Positions 17,039 through 25,397 of a stretch of 64,000 nt of DNA are shown here, piece after piece. The stretch is from Hungatella effluvii (GTDB lineage Bacteria; Bacillota; Clostridia; Lachnospirales; Lachnospiraceae): NCBI RefSeq assembly GCF_003201875.1, contig NZ_QJKD01000009.1, positions 124,001-188,000 on the forward strand, given 5' to 3'. Numbering within the stretch: the first letter of the stretch is position 1; every line of letters begins with the position of its first letter. Under the pieces are notes generated by a model. The model was not told the DNA's origin. It saw only the letters and a list, made by a program, of their open reading frames with translations, and did no database searches. Position numbers and translations under genes: made by a program.

Positions 17039-17314
17039 ATGTGTAATATATGTAGATGTCTCTGTGGTAACTGGTGTGGTTGTAGAAATAATAGCTGTAA
17101 TAATAGCTGTAATAATTGCTGCAGATGCGTATGCAACAATCCCTGTGAAAATAATTGTAATAACAATTGGAATTGCAACTGCGGCAATAACAACAATAAC
17201 AACAATAATTGCTGCTTCGATCCATGTGCCAGAGAAAGAAAAGAAGCTTATGAGGCCGGATTTAGAGACGGCTGTAACAATGCCTCCTGCAGGCAGGATA
17301 ACTGTGGTTGCTAA
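17039..17314 (+). CDS. Cys/Asn-rich mini-protein, spore-coat-like composition
   Basis: A 91-aa protein in which 23 residues are Cys and 28 are Asn, so more than half of the chain is these two residues. Cys occur in CxC, CC and CxxxC spacings; there is a run of eight Asn (50-57). Residues 64-78 form a short charged helix (RERKEAYEAGFRDG) of the kind seen in clostridial coat-associated Cys-rich proteins. AAGGGGAAA precedes the ATG. It starts about 55 nt after the structured RNA and may share its transcript. Coat or exosporium crosslinking or metal binding is inferred from composition only. Confidence 0.75.
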   Translation: MCNICRCLCGNWCGCRNNSCNNSCNNCCRCVCNNPCENNCNNNWNCNCGNNNNNNNNCCFDPCARERKEAYEAGFRDGCNNASCRQDNCGC

Positions 17315-17330
17315 TGATATCTATAAAAAG

Positions 17331-17350
17331 GGCGGTCCGTTTGGGCCGCC
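17331..17350 (+). terminator. hairpin terminator after the Cys/Asn-rich gene
   Basis: GGCGGTCC (17331-17338) pairs with GGGCCGCC (17343-17350) around GTTT; only two T follow directly, so it may be weak. Between here and 17467 nothing else is supported. Confidence 0.55.
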
Positions 17351-17467
17351 TTAAGTATTCCTTGTATTTGTGTTTGCAATAACCGTTTTCATGATAGAAT
17401 GGTCTTCCCGCAGCCACACGTTTCCTTATAACAGTATTCATATCTGTTGATATCCGCCAACTTAAAT

Positions 17468-17497
17468 AAAAAAATGCCGCTGGCTGGAGTCAGCGGC
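17468..17497 (-). terminator. strong minus-strand intrinsic terminator
   Basis: On the minus strand GCCGCTG pairs with CAGCGGC around an 8-nt loop and is followed after one base by seven U (A-run 17468-17474 on plus). It implies a minus-strand transcript arriving from 17500-17750. Confidence 0.8.
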
Positions 17498-17600
17498 CAT
17501 ATCTTTTAAACCGTTTTTCAAGCAGTCTGGTATCTATTCTTACGTGCCGTGTTATTAATATATCTTATGCACTTAAAAATAGAACATCTTTGACCTTCAT
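17490..17600 (-). pseudogene. small minus-strand ORF with one in-frame stop (36 codons)
   Basis: Starting at ATG 17600 behind AAGGGA, the frame gives MKVKDVLFLSA, then TAA at 17567-17565, then continues in frame for 24 more codons (DILITRHVRI...) to TGA at 17492-17490, which lies inside the terminator hairpin. A single CAA to TAA change would explain it. Alternatively only the 11-codon leader is real. No family recognised. The remaining sequence 17601-17750 is AT-rich and shows a poor TTGTTA/TAATAT promoter. Confidence 0.35.
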
Positions 17601-17750
17601 ATTATCATTCCCTTATTCCAACAATATATCTGAGTATATGGAAAAGTCATGGAAGTATATGAATTATATATCCTGTTTCTTCCTATTACAAATATTAGAA
17701 ACTTTCTATAAATAGTAACAAAGTAGCAACAAATCTAAATATAATAAAAC

Positions 17751-17787
17751 AAAAAAATCCCCATCCAGTGGGTTAAGCCGAACGGGG
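17751..17787 (-). terminator. rpsT terminator
   Basis: On the minus strand TTCCCC pairs with GGGGA (plus 17758-17762 with 17784-17788) and is followed by seven U (A-run 17751-17757). Confidence 0.65.
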
Positions 17788-17818
17788 AATTCCTTTATTT
17801 ATCAGGTTTTTCTATGAA

Positions 17819-18082
17819 TTAAGCCATTGCGTTAACAGCCTTAGAGATACGGGATACTTTTCTGGAAGCAGTATTCTTATGATATACTCCCTTAGTAGCA
17901 GCCTTATCGATCTCAGCGATTGCGCTTATTAAACATACCTGTGCAGCAGCCTTGTCACCGGCAGTAATAGCAGCGTCAACCTTCTTAATCGATGTTTTCA
18001 CTCTGGATCTGATCGCTTTGTTTCTAGCAGCCTTAGTCTCGTTAACTAAAATTCTTTTTTTCGCGGATTTAATGTTAGCCAA
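17819..18082 (-). CDS. rpsT: 30S ribosomal protein S20, TTG start
   Basis: The 87-aa basic S20 protein (ANIKSAKKRI, then the conserved helical core) binds 16S rRNA early in small-subunit assembly. The start codon is TTG (18082-18080), with GGAGGTG upstream on the minus strand; no ATG fits. A UUG start is also known for E. coli rpsT. The gene is monocistronic with its own promoter and terminator, opposite in direction to its neighbours. Confidence 0.96.
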   Translation of the reverse strand: MANIKSAKKRILVNETKAARNKAIRSRVKTSIKKVDAAITAGDKAAAQVCLISAIAEIDKAATKGVYHKNTASRKVSRISKAVNAMA

Positions 18083-18175
18083 ATCTGTACACCTCCAATT
18101 TTAATTGATATATGGTTATTCTTTGTTTTGCATCAAAGCCTGGACACGGACAGTTCAATGTAAACATACCTTAGT

Positions 18176-18204
18176 ATTTTAACGAATAAAGCTTCTAATG
18201 TCAA
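18176..18204 (-). promoter_or_regulatory. rpsT sigma-A promoter
   Basis: On the minus strand TTGACA (18204-18199), 17-bp spacer, TAAAAT (18181-18176). The leader is about 85 nt. Confidence 0.85.
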
Positions 18205-18256
18205 TACATAATTCCTGATTTTTTGCAGAAAATACCAGAGAAAAGAAAAAAAGTCG

Positions 18257-18533
18257 CAGTTCACGACCCGTCGGCACCTGCTGTCCGGTCTGCCCCGGCC
18301 GGTTTACCCGACCTTTCCTGTTCCGGTTTCGGGCACAAACACTTCTAAACGTGCAGAATTTTTTTAAAAACCAGAGGAAATCCCCAAACTCGCTGCACTC
18401 AAACAGGTGGGGATTTCCCCTGAACGAAAAATCCTGCGCGTTAAGAATTGCTAATACCCTGCAAAGTCACAGAAAAGGTCGGGTAAACCGGCCGGGGCAG
18501 ACCGGACAGCAGGTGCCGACGGGTCGTGAACTG
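18257..18533. repeat. 277-bp palindromic element, copy 1
   Basis: The arms 18257-18321 and 18469-18533 are reverse complements over 64 of 65 positions. The inner part (18320-18478, 159 nt) is shared with the element at 26206-26364 at about 89% identity (17 differences, no indels). The core itself folds further: GGAAATCCCC pairs with GGGGATTTCC, and the TTCTAAACGTGCAGAATTTTT side is largely complementary to the side around ATCCTGCGCGTTAAGAA. The whole element is thus one long hairpin. It ends 11 bp before the gpr ribosome binding site. No ORF is supported in it. Confidence 0.92.
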
Positions 18534-18552
18534 TTAAAGAAAGGTGAGAAAT

Positions 18553-19530
18553 ATGAAAAATACATTCGAAGTTCGGACGGATCTTGCAGTAGAGGAGAAG
18601 GAAAGCTTTCCAGGAAATGGCGGAGAAATAAGTGGGGTATCCTTAAGAGAGTGGCATCGGGCGGACAGCCGCATCAAGATGACGGAAGTGAAAATACTGG
18701 ATAAGAAGGGCGAAAAGGCCATGGGGAAACCGATGGGCTCCTATATTACACTGGAGGCAGACCAGTTATCCAGAAAAGATGAAAATTATCACAGAGAGGT
18801 GTCGGAAGAGCTGGCACGGCAGATTGGGCAGCTTCTGGAGGGCGAAGACTACCGGGCCTCCGGCTTCCATGTTCTGGTGGTCGGTCTCGGCAACAGTTCT
18901 GTGACACCGGACTCTCTGGGGCCGAGAGTGCTTAACAATCTCCAGGTCACGAGACATTTGAAGGTGCAGTATGGGGATGAGTTCTGGAATGGGCGCAGTA
19001 TGCCGGTCATCAGCGGTATTGTTCCAGGCGTCATGGCTCAGACCGGGATGGAGAGTGCGGAAATTTTAAAGGGTATTATTCATGAGACGAAGCCAAATCT
19101 GATTATTGCAATCGACGCGCTGGCCGCAAGGAGCGTGAAACGGCTGGGAACCACCATTCAGCTGACCGATACGGGAATTCATCCGGGTTCCGGCGTTGGC
19201 AATCACCGTCACAGCTTAACGAGGGAAAGTCTGGGGGTTCCGGTTATGGCAATCGGTGTGCCTACCGTGGTGGGAGCGGCAGCTATCGTGCATGACACCG
19301 TATCCGCCATGATTGCCGCCCTGTCTAAGGGGATGGAGACGAAAGGAATGGGGGATTTTGTGGGAAGCATGAGCTCTGACGAGCAGTATGATCTGATCCG
19401 GGAACTGCTGGAGCCGGAATTCGGCCCACTTTATGTGACTCCTCCGGATATCGATGAGACGGTAAAAGAATTGAGCTATACCATTTCCGAGGGAATCCAT
19501 CTCGCTTTTATGGGAGAGGAAGAGGAGTAA
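18553..19530 (+). CDS. gpr: germination protease GPR
   Basis: GPR is the aspartic-type endopeptidase that degrades small acid-soluble spore proteins on germination and is made as a zymogen. The N terminus carries the autoprocessing sequence (FEVRTDLAVEEKE). The body has the GLGNSSVTPDSLGP motif and the TDTGIHPGSGVGNHR segment typical of the family. The ATG at 18553 was chosen because AAAGGTG precedes it; a GTG at 18544 overlaps that site. Length from ATG is 325 aa. A palindromic element lies immediately upstream, in the place where a forespore promoter would be expected. Confidence 0.94.
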   Translation: MKNTFEVRTDLAVEEKESFPGNGGEISGVSLREWHRADSRIKMTEVKILDKKGEKAMGKPMGSYITLEADQLSRKDENYHREVSEELARQIGQLLEGEDYRASGFHVLVVGLGNSSVTPDSLGPRVLNNLQVTRHLKVQYGDEFWNGRSMPVISGIVPGVMAQTGMESAEILKGIIHETKPNLIIAIDALAARSVKRLGTTIQLTDTGIHPGSGVGNHRHSLTRESLGVPVMAIGVPTVVGAAAIVHDTVSAMIAALSKGMETKGMGDFVGSMSSDEQYDLIRELLEPEFGPLYVTPPDIDETVKELSYTISEGIHLAFMGEEEE

Positions 19531-19535
19531 GGGGT

Positions 19536-19566
19536 AAATGGTGATTTTCCTGCATAGTATATAAGC
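19536..19566 (+). promoter_or_regulatory. possible sporulation (sigma-E/F type) promoter for spoIIP
   Basis: CATAGTAT with an upstream GTAAAT about 13 bp before it resembles the CATAnnnT -10 class of sporulation sigma factors. It lies in the 88-bp gap between gpr and spoIIP. Weak evidence. Confidence 0.3.
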
Positions 19567-19618
19567 GAGGGACTTTTTTCTTTCCGGGGCGCCGTGAAAG
19601 AAATGCAGGAAGGTGTTT

Positions 19619-21046
19619 ATGAAGGAGAAGGGCGGAAGGATTAACTGGCTCATCAGACATATGATGCTTATCACCGGCCTGGTACTTGCCGTCCTCCTCT
19701 TGTTCAGGGGAGCGGCGGGAACCGGACGGGCGGCAGGCAGAGAGCGGCTTACTGCCTTGATAAATGACCAGGCGGATGCCGGGCTCGAGTGGATCTGGCG
19801 TATGAATTATCCTGCTGCTGGACGGGCAGAAGAAAATGAGACGAAGATGGTTAAAGCGGAAGAGGAAAGCATCAGCGGTCTTATCTGCCGCTTCATATTT
19901 GGGCAGTCACCTCTGTACCGGTATCTGGGCAGGGAAGAGGGCGGTGAAATAAACTACAAGGAAGAAGATCCGGCATTTGCTGGGTATCTGGAAAGCGGAA
20001 AATTCTATGAAGAACATCAGTACCTGATGTATGACGGCGGTGAAGAGACCGGAGCCGGTACCATGGAGCAGGCCGGCACGACGGTGCTGGCCGCTAATGG
20101 CGATGGAGCCGGCGGAGAAGGAACTTCCGGAGCGCCGGGGACAACAGCCGGCGGGAATGCAGGGAATGACGAAAACGCAGGAGCCGTCGAAAATGCAGGA
20201 ATGAATGGGAACGCTGCAGCTCTCCCCAAAAAAGACGATAATATGACGTGTGCTGCCAGCGTCCTGCCTCTCATAGGCACAACCTACAGGAAAGAGCAGC
20301 TGGCCGACTACGACTACATGATGAAGCATTTTTACAGTGTGCACACCTCGACGACAGCGGGACGTGATCTTATGAAGGCGGATGAATTTCTGGCAAAGGA
20401 CTTTACACTGGAGGGAAGTAATGACAAACCGCAGATTTTAATTTACCATACCCATTCCCAGGAGGAATTCTCCGATTACGGGCCTGATAATAAGGAAGCA
20501 ACCGTGATTGGGATCGGAAATTATCTGACGGAGCTTCTGACGGCCAAGGGTTATCATGTGATCCATGACAAATCGGTCTATGACCTTCAGAACGGAAAGC
20601 TGGACCGGAATAAAGCGTATACATACGCCCTGGACGGGGTCACGAGGATTCTTCAGGAGAATCCCTCCATCGAGGTCATCCTGGATCTGCACCGGGATGG
20701 GGTCAATGAAAGCCTTCACCTGGTCAATGAGGTGAATGGAAAACCGACGGCTCCCATTATGTTTTTCAATGGTGTCAGCCAGACTCCGGAGGGACCGATC
20801 GAGTATCTGCCCAATCCGTACCGCAGTGATAATCTGGCATTCAGTTTTCAGATGCAGCTGGATGCGGCGGCCTATTTCCCAGGTCTGACCAGGAAAATTT
20901 ATATCAAGGGTCTCCGGTATAATCTCCATCTTCGTCCAAGGTCCGTGTTAATTGAGGTCGGCGCACAGACAAATACATACCAGGAAGCACGAAATGCCAT
21001 GGAACCGCTTGCGGAAGTTCTGAATATGGTGTTGCAAGGAAATTAA
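19619..21046 (+). CDS. spoIIP: stage II sporulation protein P
   Basis: SpoIIP is a peptidoglycan amidase/endopeptidase acting with SpoIID and SpoIIM during forespore engulfment. The 475-aa protein has an N-terminal TM helix (about 14-33), a long variable linker rich in Gly, Ala and Asn (about 145-205), and the conserved C-terminal catalytic domain with ILIYHTHSQEEF, LDLHRDGV and LIEVGAQ. AGGAAGG precedes the ATG at 19619; an in-frame GTG at 19613 is less likely. Its place after gpr matches B. subtilis. Confidence 0.93.
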   Translation: MKEKGGRINWLIRHMMLITGLVLAVLLLFRGAAGTGRAAGRERLTALINDQADAGLEWIWRMNYPAAGRAEENETKMVKAEEESISGLICRFIFGQSPLYRYLGREEGGEINYKEEDPAFAGYLESGKFYEEHQYLMYDGGEETGAGTMEQAGTTVLAANGDGAGGEGTSGAPGTTAGGNAGNDENAGAVENAGMNGNAAALPKKDDNMTCAASVLPLIGTTYRKEQLADYDYMMKHFYSVHTSTTAGRDLMKADEFLAKDFTLEGSNDKPQILIYHTHSQEEFSDYGPDNKEATVIGIGNYLTELLTAKGYHVIHDKSVYDLQNGKLDRNKAYTYALDGVTRILQENPSIEVILDLHRDGVNESLHLVNEVNGKPTAPIMFFNGVSQTPEGPIEYLPNPYRSDNLAFSFQMQLDAAAYFPGLTRKIYIKGLRYNLHLRPRSVLIEVGAQTNTYQEARNAMEPLAEVLNMVLQGN

Positions 21047-21093
21047 AAAAATGGTATATTTTTAAAGCAGGAACATCATTGCCGTGTCATTTT

Positions 21094-21265
21094 GTATCAG
21101 AGCATATCTGAAAATTCATTTCCGCCATCTGCACGCCTCACTTCGCGGTATACCGGGCCCCAATTCAGTCAGCGTAGCCCGCTACGCCTCCTTCATCGGG
21201 GCCCGGTCTCCCACAAAGTGTGACGTACAGTTGACGAAAAGCAATTTTCAGATACGCTCTGGTAT
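21094..21265. repeat. 172-bp imperfect palindrome upstream of lepA
   Basis: It is symmetrical about 21179-21180. The apex GCGTAGC-CC-GCTACGC (21172-21187) is perfect, ACCGGGCCCC pairs with GGGGCCCGGT, and the base TATCTGAAAATT pairs with AATTTTCAGATA. Many differences in between are G-U compatible. It is unrelated in sequence to the 18257 element. Confidence 0.85.
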
Positions 21266-21300
21266 CATCAACTGCAGAAAAATGGAAAAGAGGAAAGTAA

Positions 21301-23115
21301 ATGGCAACTGTTGACCAGAGTAAAATACGCAATTTTTGCATTATCGCCCATATTGATCATGGGAAGTCAACCCTTGCGGACAGAATCATAGAGAAGACCG
21401 GACTTTTGACAAGCCGGGAAATGCAGGCCCAGGTTTTAGACAACATGGATTTGGAGCGGGAACGCGGAATCACCATCAAGGCCCAGACCGTCCGTACCGT
21501 ATACAAGGCGGAAGACGGAGAGGAATACATTTTCAATATGATCGATACGCCGGGGCATGTAGATTTTAACTATGAGGTGTCCCGGAGCCTGGCGGCCTGT
21601 GACGGCGCCGTGCTCGTGGTGGATTCATCTCAGGGTATCGAGGCCCAGACGCTGGCCAATGTCTATCTGGCGCTGGATCATGACCTGGACGTATTTCCGG
21701 TTCTGAATAAGATCGATTTACCGAGTGCGGAGCCGGAACGTGTGGTGGGAGAGATTGAGGATGTGATCGGAATTGAAGCCCACGACGCTCCAAGGATCTC
21801 GGCTAAGACAGGCGAGAACATTGAGGAGGTCTTAGAGGCCATCGTAAAGAAGATTCCCGCACCCAAGGGGAATCCGGATGCGCCGCTCCAGGCTCTGATC
21901 TTTGACTCTCTGTACGATTCCTACAAAGGCGTCATTGTATTCTGCCGTATCATGGAAGGCCGTGTAAAAAAGGGCGTCAGAATCCGTATGATGGCTACAG
22001 GAGCGGTGGAAGAGGTCGTGGAGGTCGGCTATTTCGGCGCGGGCCAGTTTATCCCCTGTGATGAACTGAGCGCGGGTATGGTTGGCTACGTGACAGCCAG
22101 TATCAAAAATGTGAAGGACACCGCTGTGGGTGATACGATTACGGACGCAGACAATCCCTGTAATAAACCGCTCCCGGGTTATAAGAAAGTCACCTCCATG
22201 GTGTACTGCGGTATGTACCCGGCGGATGGTGCCAGATATAACGATTTAAGGGACGCGCTGGAGAAGCTTCAGCTTAATGATGCATCCCTGTTCTTCGAGC
22301 CGGAGACGTCTCTGGCACTGGGCTTCGGCTTTCGGTGCGGTTTTCTGGGACTTCTGCATCTCGAGGTTATCCAGGAACGTCTGGAGAGAGAGTATAACCT
22401 GGACCTGGTAACCACGGCGCCAAGTGTTATTTACCGGGTCTATAAGAAGACCGGTGAGATGATACAGCTGACGAACCCGTCGAATCTCCCTGATCCGTCC
22501 GAAATCGAATACATGGAAGAGCCGATTGTCAGCGCGGAGATCATGGTGACCACTGAGTTTGTGGGAGCGATCATGAAGCTGTGCCAGGAGAGACGCGGCG
22601 TCTATCTGGGAATGGAATATATGGAAGCAACCCGTGCCCTTTTGAAGTACGAGCTTCCGCTCAATGAGATCATCTATGACTTCTTTGACGCTTTGAAATC
22701 ACGTTCCAGAGGTTACGCCTCCTTCGATTACGACTTAAAGGGGTACGAGCGTTCCGAACTGGTGAAACTGGATATCCTGGTGAATAAGGAAGAGGTGGAT
22801 GCGCTGTCCTTCATCGTACATGCGGAATCCGCTTACGACCGGGGACGCCGGATGTGCGAAAAGCTGAAGGAGGAGATCCCGAGACAGCTGTTCGAGATTC
22901 CTATCCAGGCGGCCGTCGGAGGAAAGATCATTGCAAGAGAGACCGTCAAGGCCATGCGCAAGGATGTACTTGCCAAGTGCTACGGCGGTGACATAACCCG
23001 TAAGAAAAAACTCCTTGAAAAGCAGAAGGAAGGTAAAAAACGTATGCGCCAGATTGGTAACGTAGAGATACCACAGAAGGCATTTATGAGCGTACTGAAG
23101 TTAGATGATGAATAA
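21301..23115 (+). CDS. lepA: elongation factor 4 (LepA)
   Basis: A 604-aa translational GTPase (EF4) that back-translocates stalled ribosomes. G-motifs are visible: IDHGKST (near residue 20), DTPGH, NKID. The unique C-terminal LepA domain follows (KAMRKDVLAKCYGGDITRK). AAGAGGAAAG precedes the ATG. hemW overlaps the 3' end. A palindromic element separates it from spoIIP, where B. subtilis has yqxA. Confidence 0.96.
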   Translation: MATVDQSKIRNFCIIAHIDHGKSTLADRIIEKTGLLTSREMQAQVLDNMDLERERGITIKAQTVRTVYKAEDGEEYIFNMIDTPGHVDFNYEVSRSLAACDGAVLVVDSSQGIEAQTLANVYLALDHDLDVFPVLNKIDLPSAEPERVVGEIEDVIGIEAHDAPRISAKTGENIEEVLEAIVKKIPAPKGNPDAPLQALIFDSLYDSYKGVIVFCRIMEGRVKKGVRIRMMATGAVEEVVEVGYFGAGQFIPCDELSAGMVGYVTASIKNVKDTAVGDTITDADNPCNKPLPGYKKVTSMVYCGMYPADGARYNDLRDALEKLQLNDASLFFEPETSLALGFGFRCGFLGLLHLEVIQERLEREYNLDLVTTAPSVIYRVYKKTGEMIQLTNPSNLPDPSEIEYMEEPIVSAEIMVTTEFVGAIMKLCQERRGVYLGMEYMEATRALLKYELPLNEIIYDFFDALKSRSRGYASFDYDLKGYERSELVKLDILVNKEEVDALSFIVHAESAYDRGRRMCEKLKEEIPRQLFEIPIQAAVGGKIIARETVKAMRKDVLAKCYGGDITRKKKLLEKQKEGKKRMRQIGNVEIPQKAFMSVLKLDDE

Positions 23116-24322
23116 AAAGAAATTGGAAATCTATGTGCACATTCCTTTCTGTGCAAAGAAATGCGCCTATTGCGATTTCCTGTCGTTTCCGGGTAACATG
23201 CGGATGCGCCGGGAGTATACGGACAAGCTGCTGGAAGAGATACGCATTCAGAGCAGCTTTGTACGGGAGTATCAGGTTGATACCATTTTCCTGGGAGGGG
23301 GAACGCCTTCGGTCCTGGATGTGAGCGATATTACAGCTATCATGGGGGCGCTTAAGGAACACTATGACATCGCGCCCGATGCGGAGATAACGATCGAAGT
23401 CAATCCGGGGACGGTGAAGATGGAAGGTCTCGTCGCCTACCGGGAAGCTGGAATCAACCGCGTCAGCATGGGACTTCAGTCGGCGGATGACACGGAGCTT
23501 CGCTATCTTGGGAGAATCCACACCTACGACGAATTCTTAAAGAGTTTCCAGAGGGTGCGCATGGCAGGATTTACGAATGTCAATGTGGACCTGATTTCCG
23601 CCATTCCGGGACAGACTCCGGAATCATGGAGAAATACGCTGAAAAAGACGGCTATGCTGAAGCCGGAACACATATCCGCCTACAGTCTGATCGTAGAGGA
23701 AGGAACGCCGTTTTACGACCGTTACGGCGGCCATGTGGAGATGGAGAGCTATGAGATGTCTCCGGAGGAACGCCGCCGTTTAATGGCGCTTCCGGACCTT
23801 CCGGACGAGGACACCGAGCGGGAAATGTATTACATGACCAGGAACTGTCTGGCCGAACAGGGATATGAGCGGTATGAGATATCCAACTATGCCAGACCCG
23901 GCTTTGAATGCCGCCACAATGTGGGATACTGGACCGGAACCGGGTATCTTGGACTGGGACTGGGCGCCTCCTCCTATTTGGAGGGATGCCGTTTCCACAA
24001 CACATCCGATTTCCAAAGCTACGTATCGGCCCATTTCGACGACGAAGCAGAGTTTTGTCAGGCGCTCAGACAGGATATGGAGCAGCTGAGCGTAAAGTCC
24101 AAGATGGAAGAGTTCATGTTCCTGGGGCTCCGCCTGACACGGGGCGTATCGGCAGAAGGCTTTATCACCCGGTTCGGACAGAGTATACGAAACGTCTATG
24201 GCGGTGTGATCGACAAACTGGAGCGGGAGGGCCTGCTGGAACATAAAAACGGCTACTACCATCTGACCGAGCGGGGGCTTGATTTGAGCAACTATGCGAT
24301 GAGCCTTTTCCTGCTGGACTGA
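23105..24322 (+). CDS. hemW: HemW-like radical SAM protein (oxygen-independent coproporphyrinogen oxidase family)
   Basis: A 405-aa radical SAM enzyme with the cluster motif CAKKCAYC (Cys16, Cys20, Cys23) and GGGTPS. HemW proteins are heme chaperones rather than true coproporphyrinogen oxidases: the N-terminal extra Cys of HemN is absent. The ATG at 23105 overlaps lepA by 11 nt; ATG 23108 is also possible. The lepA-hemW-hrcA order is as in Bacillus. Confidence 0.93.
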   Translation: MMNKKKLEIYVHIPFCAKKCAYCDFLSFPGNMRMRREYTDKLLEEIRIQSSFVREYQVDTIFLGGGTPSVLDVSDITAIMGALKEHYDIAPDAEITIEVNPGTVKMEGLVAYREAGINRVSMGLQSADDTELRYLGRIHTYDEFLKSFQRVRMAGFTNVNVDLISAIPGQTPESWRNTLKKTAMLKPEHISAYSLIVEEGTPFYDRYGGHVEMESYEMSPEERRRLMALPDLPDEDTEREMYYMTRNCLAEQGYERYEISNYARPGFECRHNVGYWTGTGYLGLGLGASSYLEGCRFHNTSDFQSYVSAHFDDEAEFCQALRQDMEQLSVKSKMEEFMFLGLRLTRGVSAEGFITRFGQSIRNVYGGVIDKLEREGLLEHKNGYYHLTERGLDLSNYAMSLFLLD

Positions 24323-24340
24323 TGAAAATAAATGGTACAG

Positions 24341-24391
24341 AAAACCGCTGTTAAATTAGAAAGTTTCCCATTCTAATTTAACAGCGGTTTT
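24341..24391. terminator. bidirectional terminator between hemW and 3D-domain gene
   Basis: A 21-bp perfect stem (24341-24361 with 24371-24391) around a 9-nt loop, flanked by AAAA and TTTT, serves both convergent genes. Confidence 0.93.
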
Positions 24392-24440
24392 TGTATTGTC
24401 CCTTTTTATTACCATACAGGGTCTGCCCTAATTATTTTCT

Positions 24441-25169
24441 TTACTGAACCAGGAACACTTCTGCACTTCTGGTACCATATGCCCTCGTCTCCCCGTGAGT
24501 ATTAAAGAAGATATCGACATGGTTTCCTTTCACTGCGCCGCCGCGGTCCTCTGCGGTATAAATCACGCCGTTGATCATAATCCTGCTTCCGTAAGGAATC
24601 ACTCTCGGGTCAACCGCGATCGTGTGGTTGGCGGAGGCGATGGCTCCTGTGCTGGTGTGGCGTCCCCACCCTTCGGAGCAGGCGGAACATGGGCAGTAGC
24701 CGGTGGTCTTAAAGACACCGAGGGAGCGGAGCGTTCCTGCGCTTCCGTCAGAGCTCATGACCTGCATGTCGCCGACACTGTGTACCTTCGGGCTGGAGAG
24801 CTTCATTCCTGACGCATAGGCTTCAACGAGATAGGAACCATCTTCATACGATTCCCAAGGTACGATCACTTCAAATCCGTAATTGCCGGTTCCGGTGCCT
24901 TTCCTAACCAGGTCTTCCCGATAGTCATCGGCGGGAGCCGTGTACTCGGCCTCTGTCTGTCCTGTCGCCTGATTGGTGACTGTGACCTTGACTTCTACCG
25001 CGGAAGCGGGATCGGAGCTGTTCCAGGCCCAGCCCCGGACGCTGTCGCCCTCCACACAATCCAGAACTCCGGGTGTCTGCCCTGCGAGAGCCGGGACGGC
25101 GGTACCTAATAAAAATGTCATCATAAGTAAAGTTCCGAAGAACAGTTGATTTCGTTTCAATCGTTTCAT
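24441..25169 (-). CDS. secreted 3D-domain protein (1)
   Basis: A 242-aa protein with a signal peptide (MKRLKRNQLFFG..., cleavage near ALAG). An Ig-like/stalk domain covers about 30-120, and the C-terminal 3D domain carries the three conserved Asp in AVDPR, AEDRG and HVDIFF. 3D domains occur in MltA and Rpf-like wall hydrolases. It contains a CPCSAC pair. The start at 25169 was preferred to 25208 because it opens the signal peptide and has AAAGGATG upstream. It is a tandem paralogue of the next gene. Confidence 0.85.
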   Translation of the reverse strand: MKRLKRNQLFFGTLLMMTFLLGTAVPALAGQTPGVLDCVEGDSVRGWAWNSSDPASAVEVKVTVTNQATGQTEAEYTAPADDYREDLVRKGTGTGNYGFEVIVPWESYEDGSYLVEAYASGMKLSSPKVHSVGDMQVMSSDGSAGTLRSLGVFKTTGYCPCSACSEGWGRHTSTGAIASANHTIAVDPRVIPYGSRIMINGVIYTAEDRGGAVKGNHVDIFFNTHGETRAYGTRSAEVFLVQ

Positions 25170-25304
25170 GTAATAAATACATCCTTTCTTTTTTACTAAC
25201 TGTAACATATCTTAATATATTATAAATATATGTAACAGTTTTGTAATAAATGAGGTACAAGTACACATTTTACACTATTTTCCAGATTTGTCAAGGATAT
25301 GAAT

Positions 25305-25341
25305 AAAAAAAAGAGGCGCCCGATGTTTCATAAGGCGTCTC
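25305..25341 (-). terminator. terminator of the second 3D-domain gene
   Basis: On the minus strand GAGACGCC pairs with GGCGCCTC followed by eight U (A-run 25305-25312). Confidence 0.88.
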
Positions 25342-25397
25342 TATTCGTTCTAATGTGTCGATTGAAAGGTTTTTCTTCTTATATTATAATTCAGGAT

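Noticed and set aside
17064..17354. 96-codon ORF overlapping the Cys/Asn-rich gene in another frame
   Set aside because: It is an Ile/Val/Ala/Thr-rich shadow of the AAT/TGT-rich sequence and has no ribosome binding site, whereas the other frame has AAGGGG before its ATG.
18257..18533. Retron msr-msd or transposon end as explanation for the palindrome
   Set aside because: No reverse transcriptase or transposase is nearby and no obvious target duplication could be seen, so it is reported only as a palindromic element.
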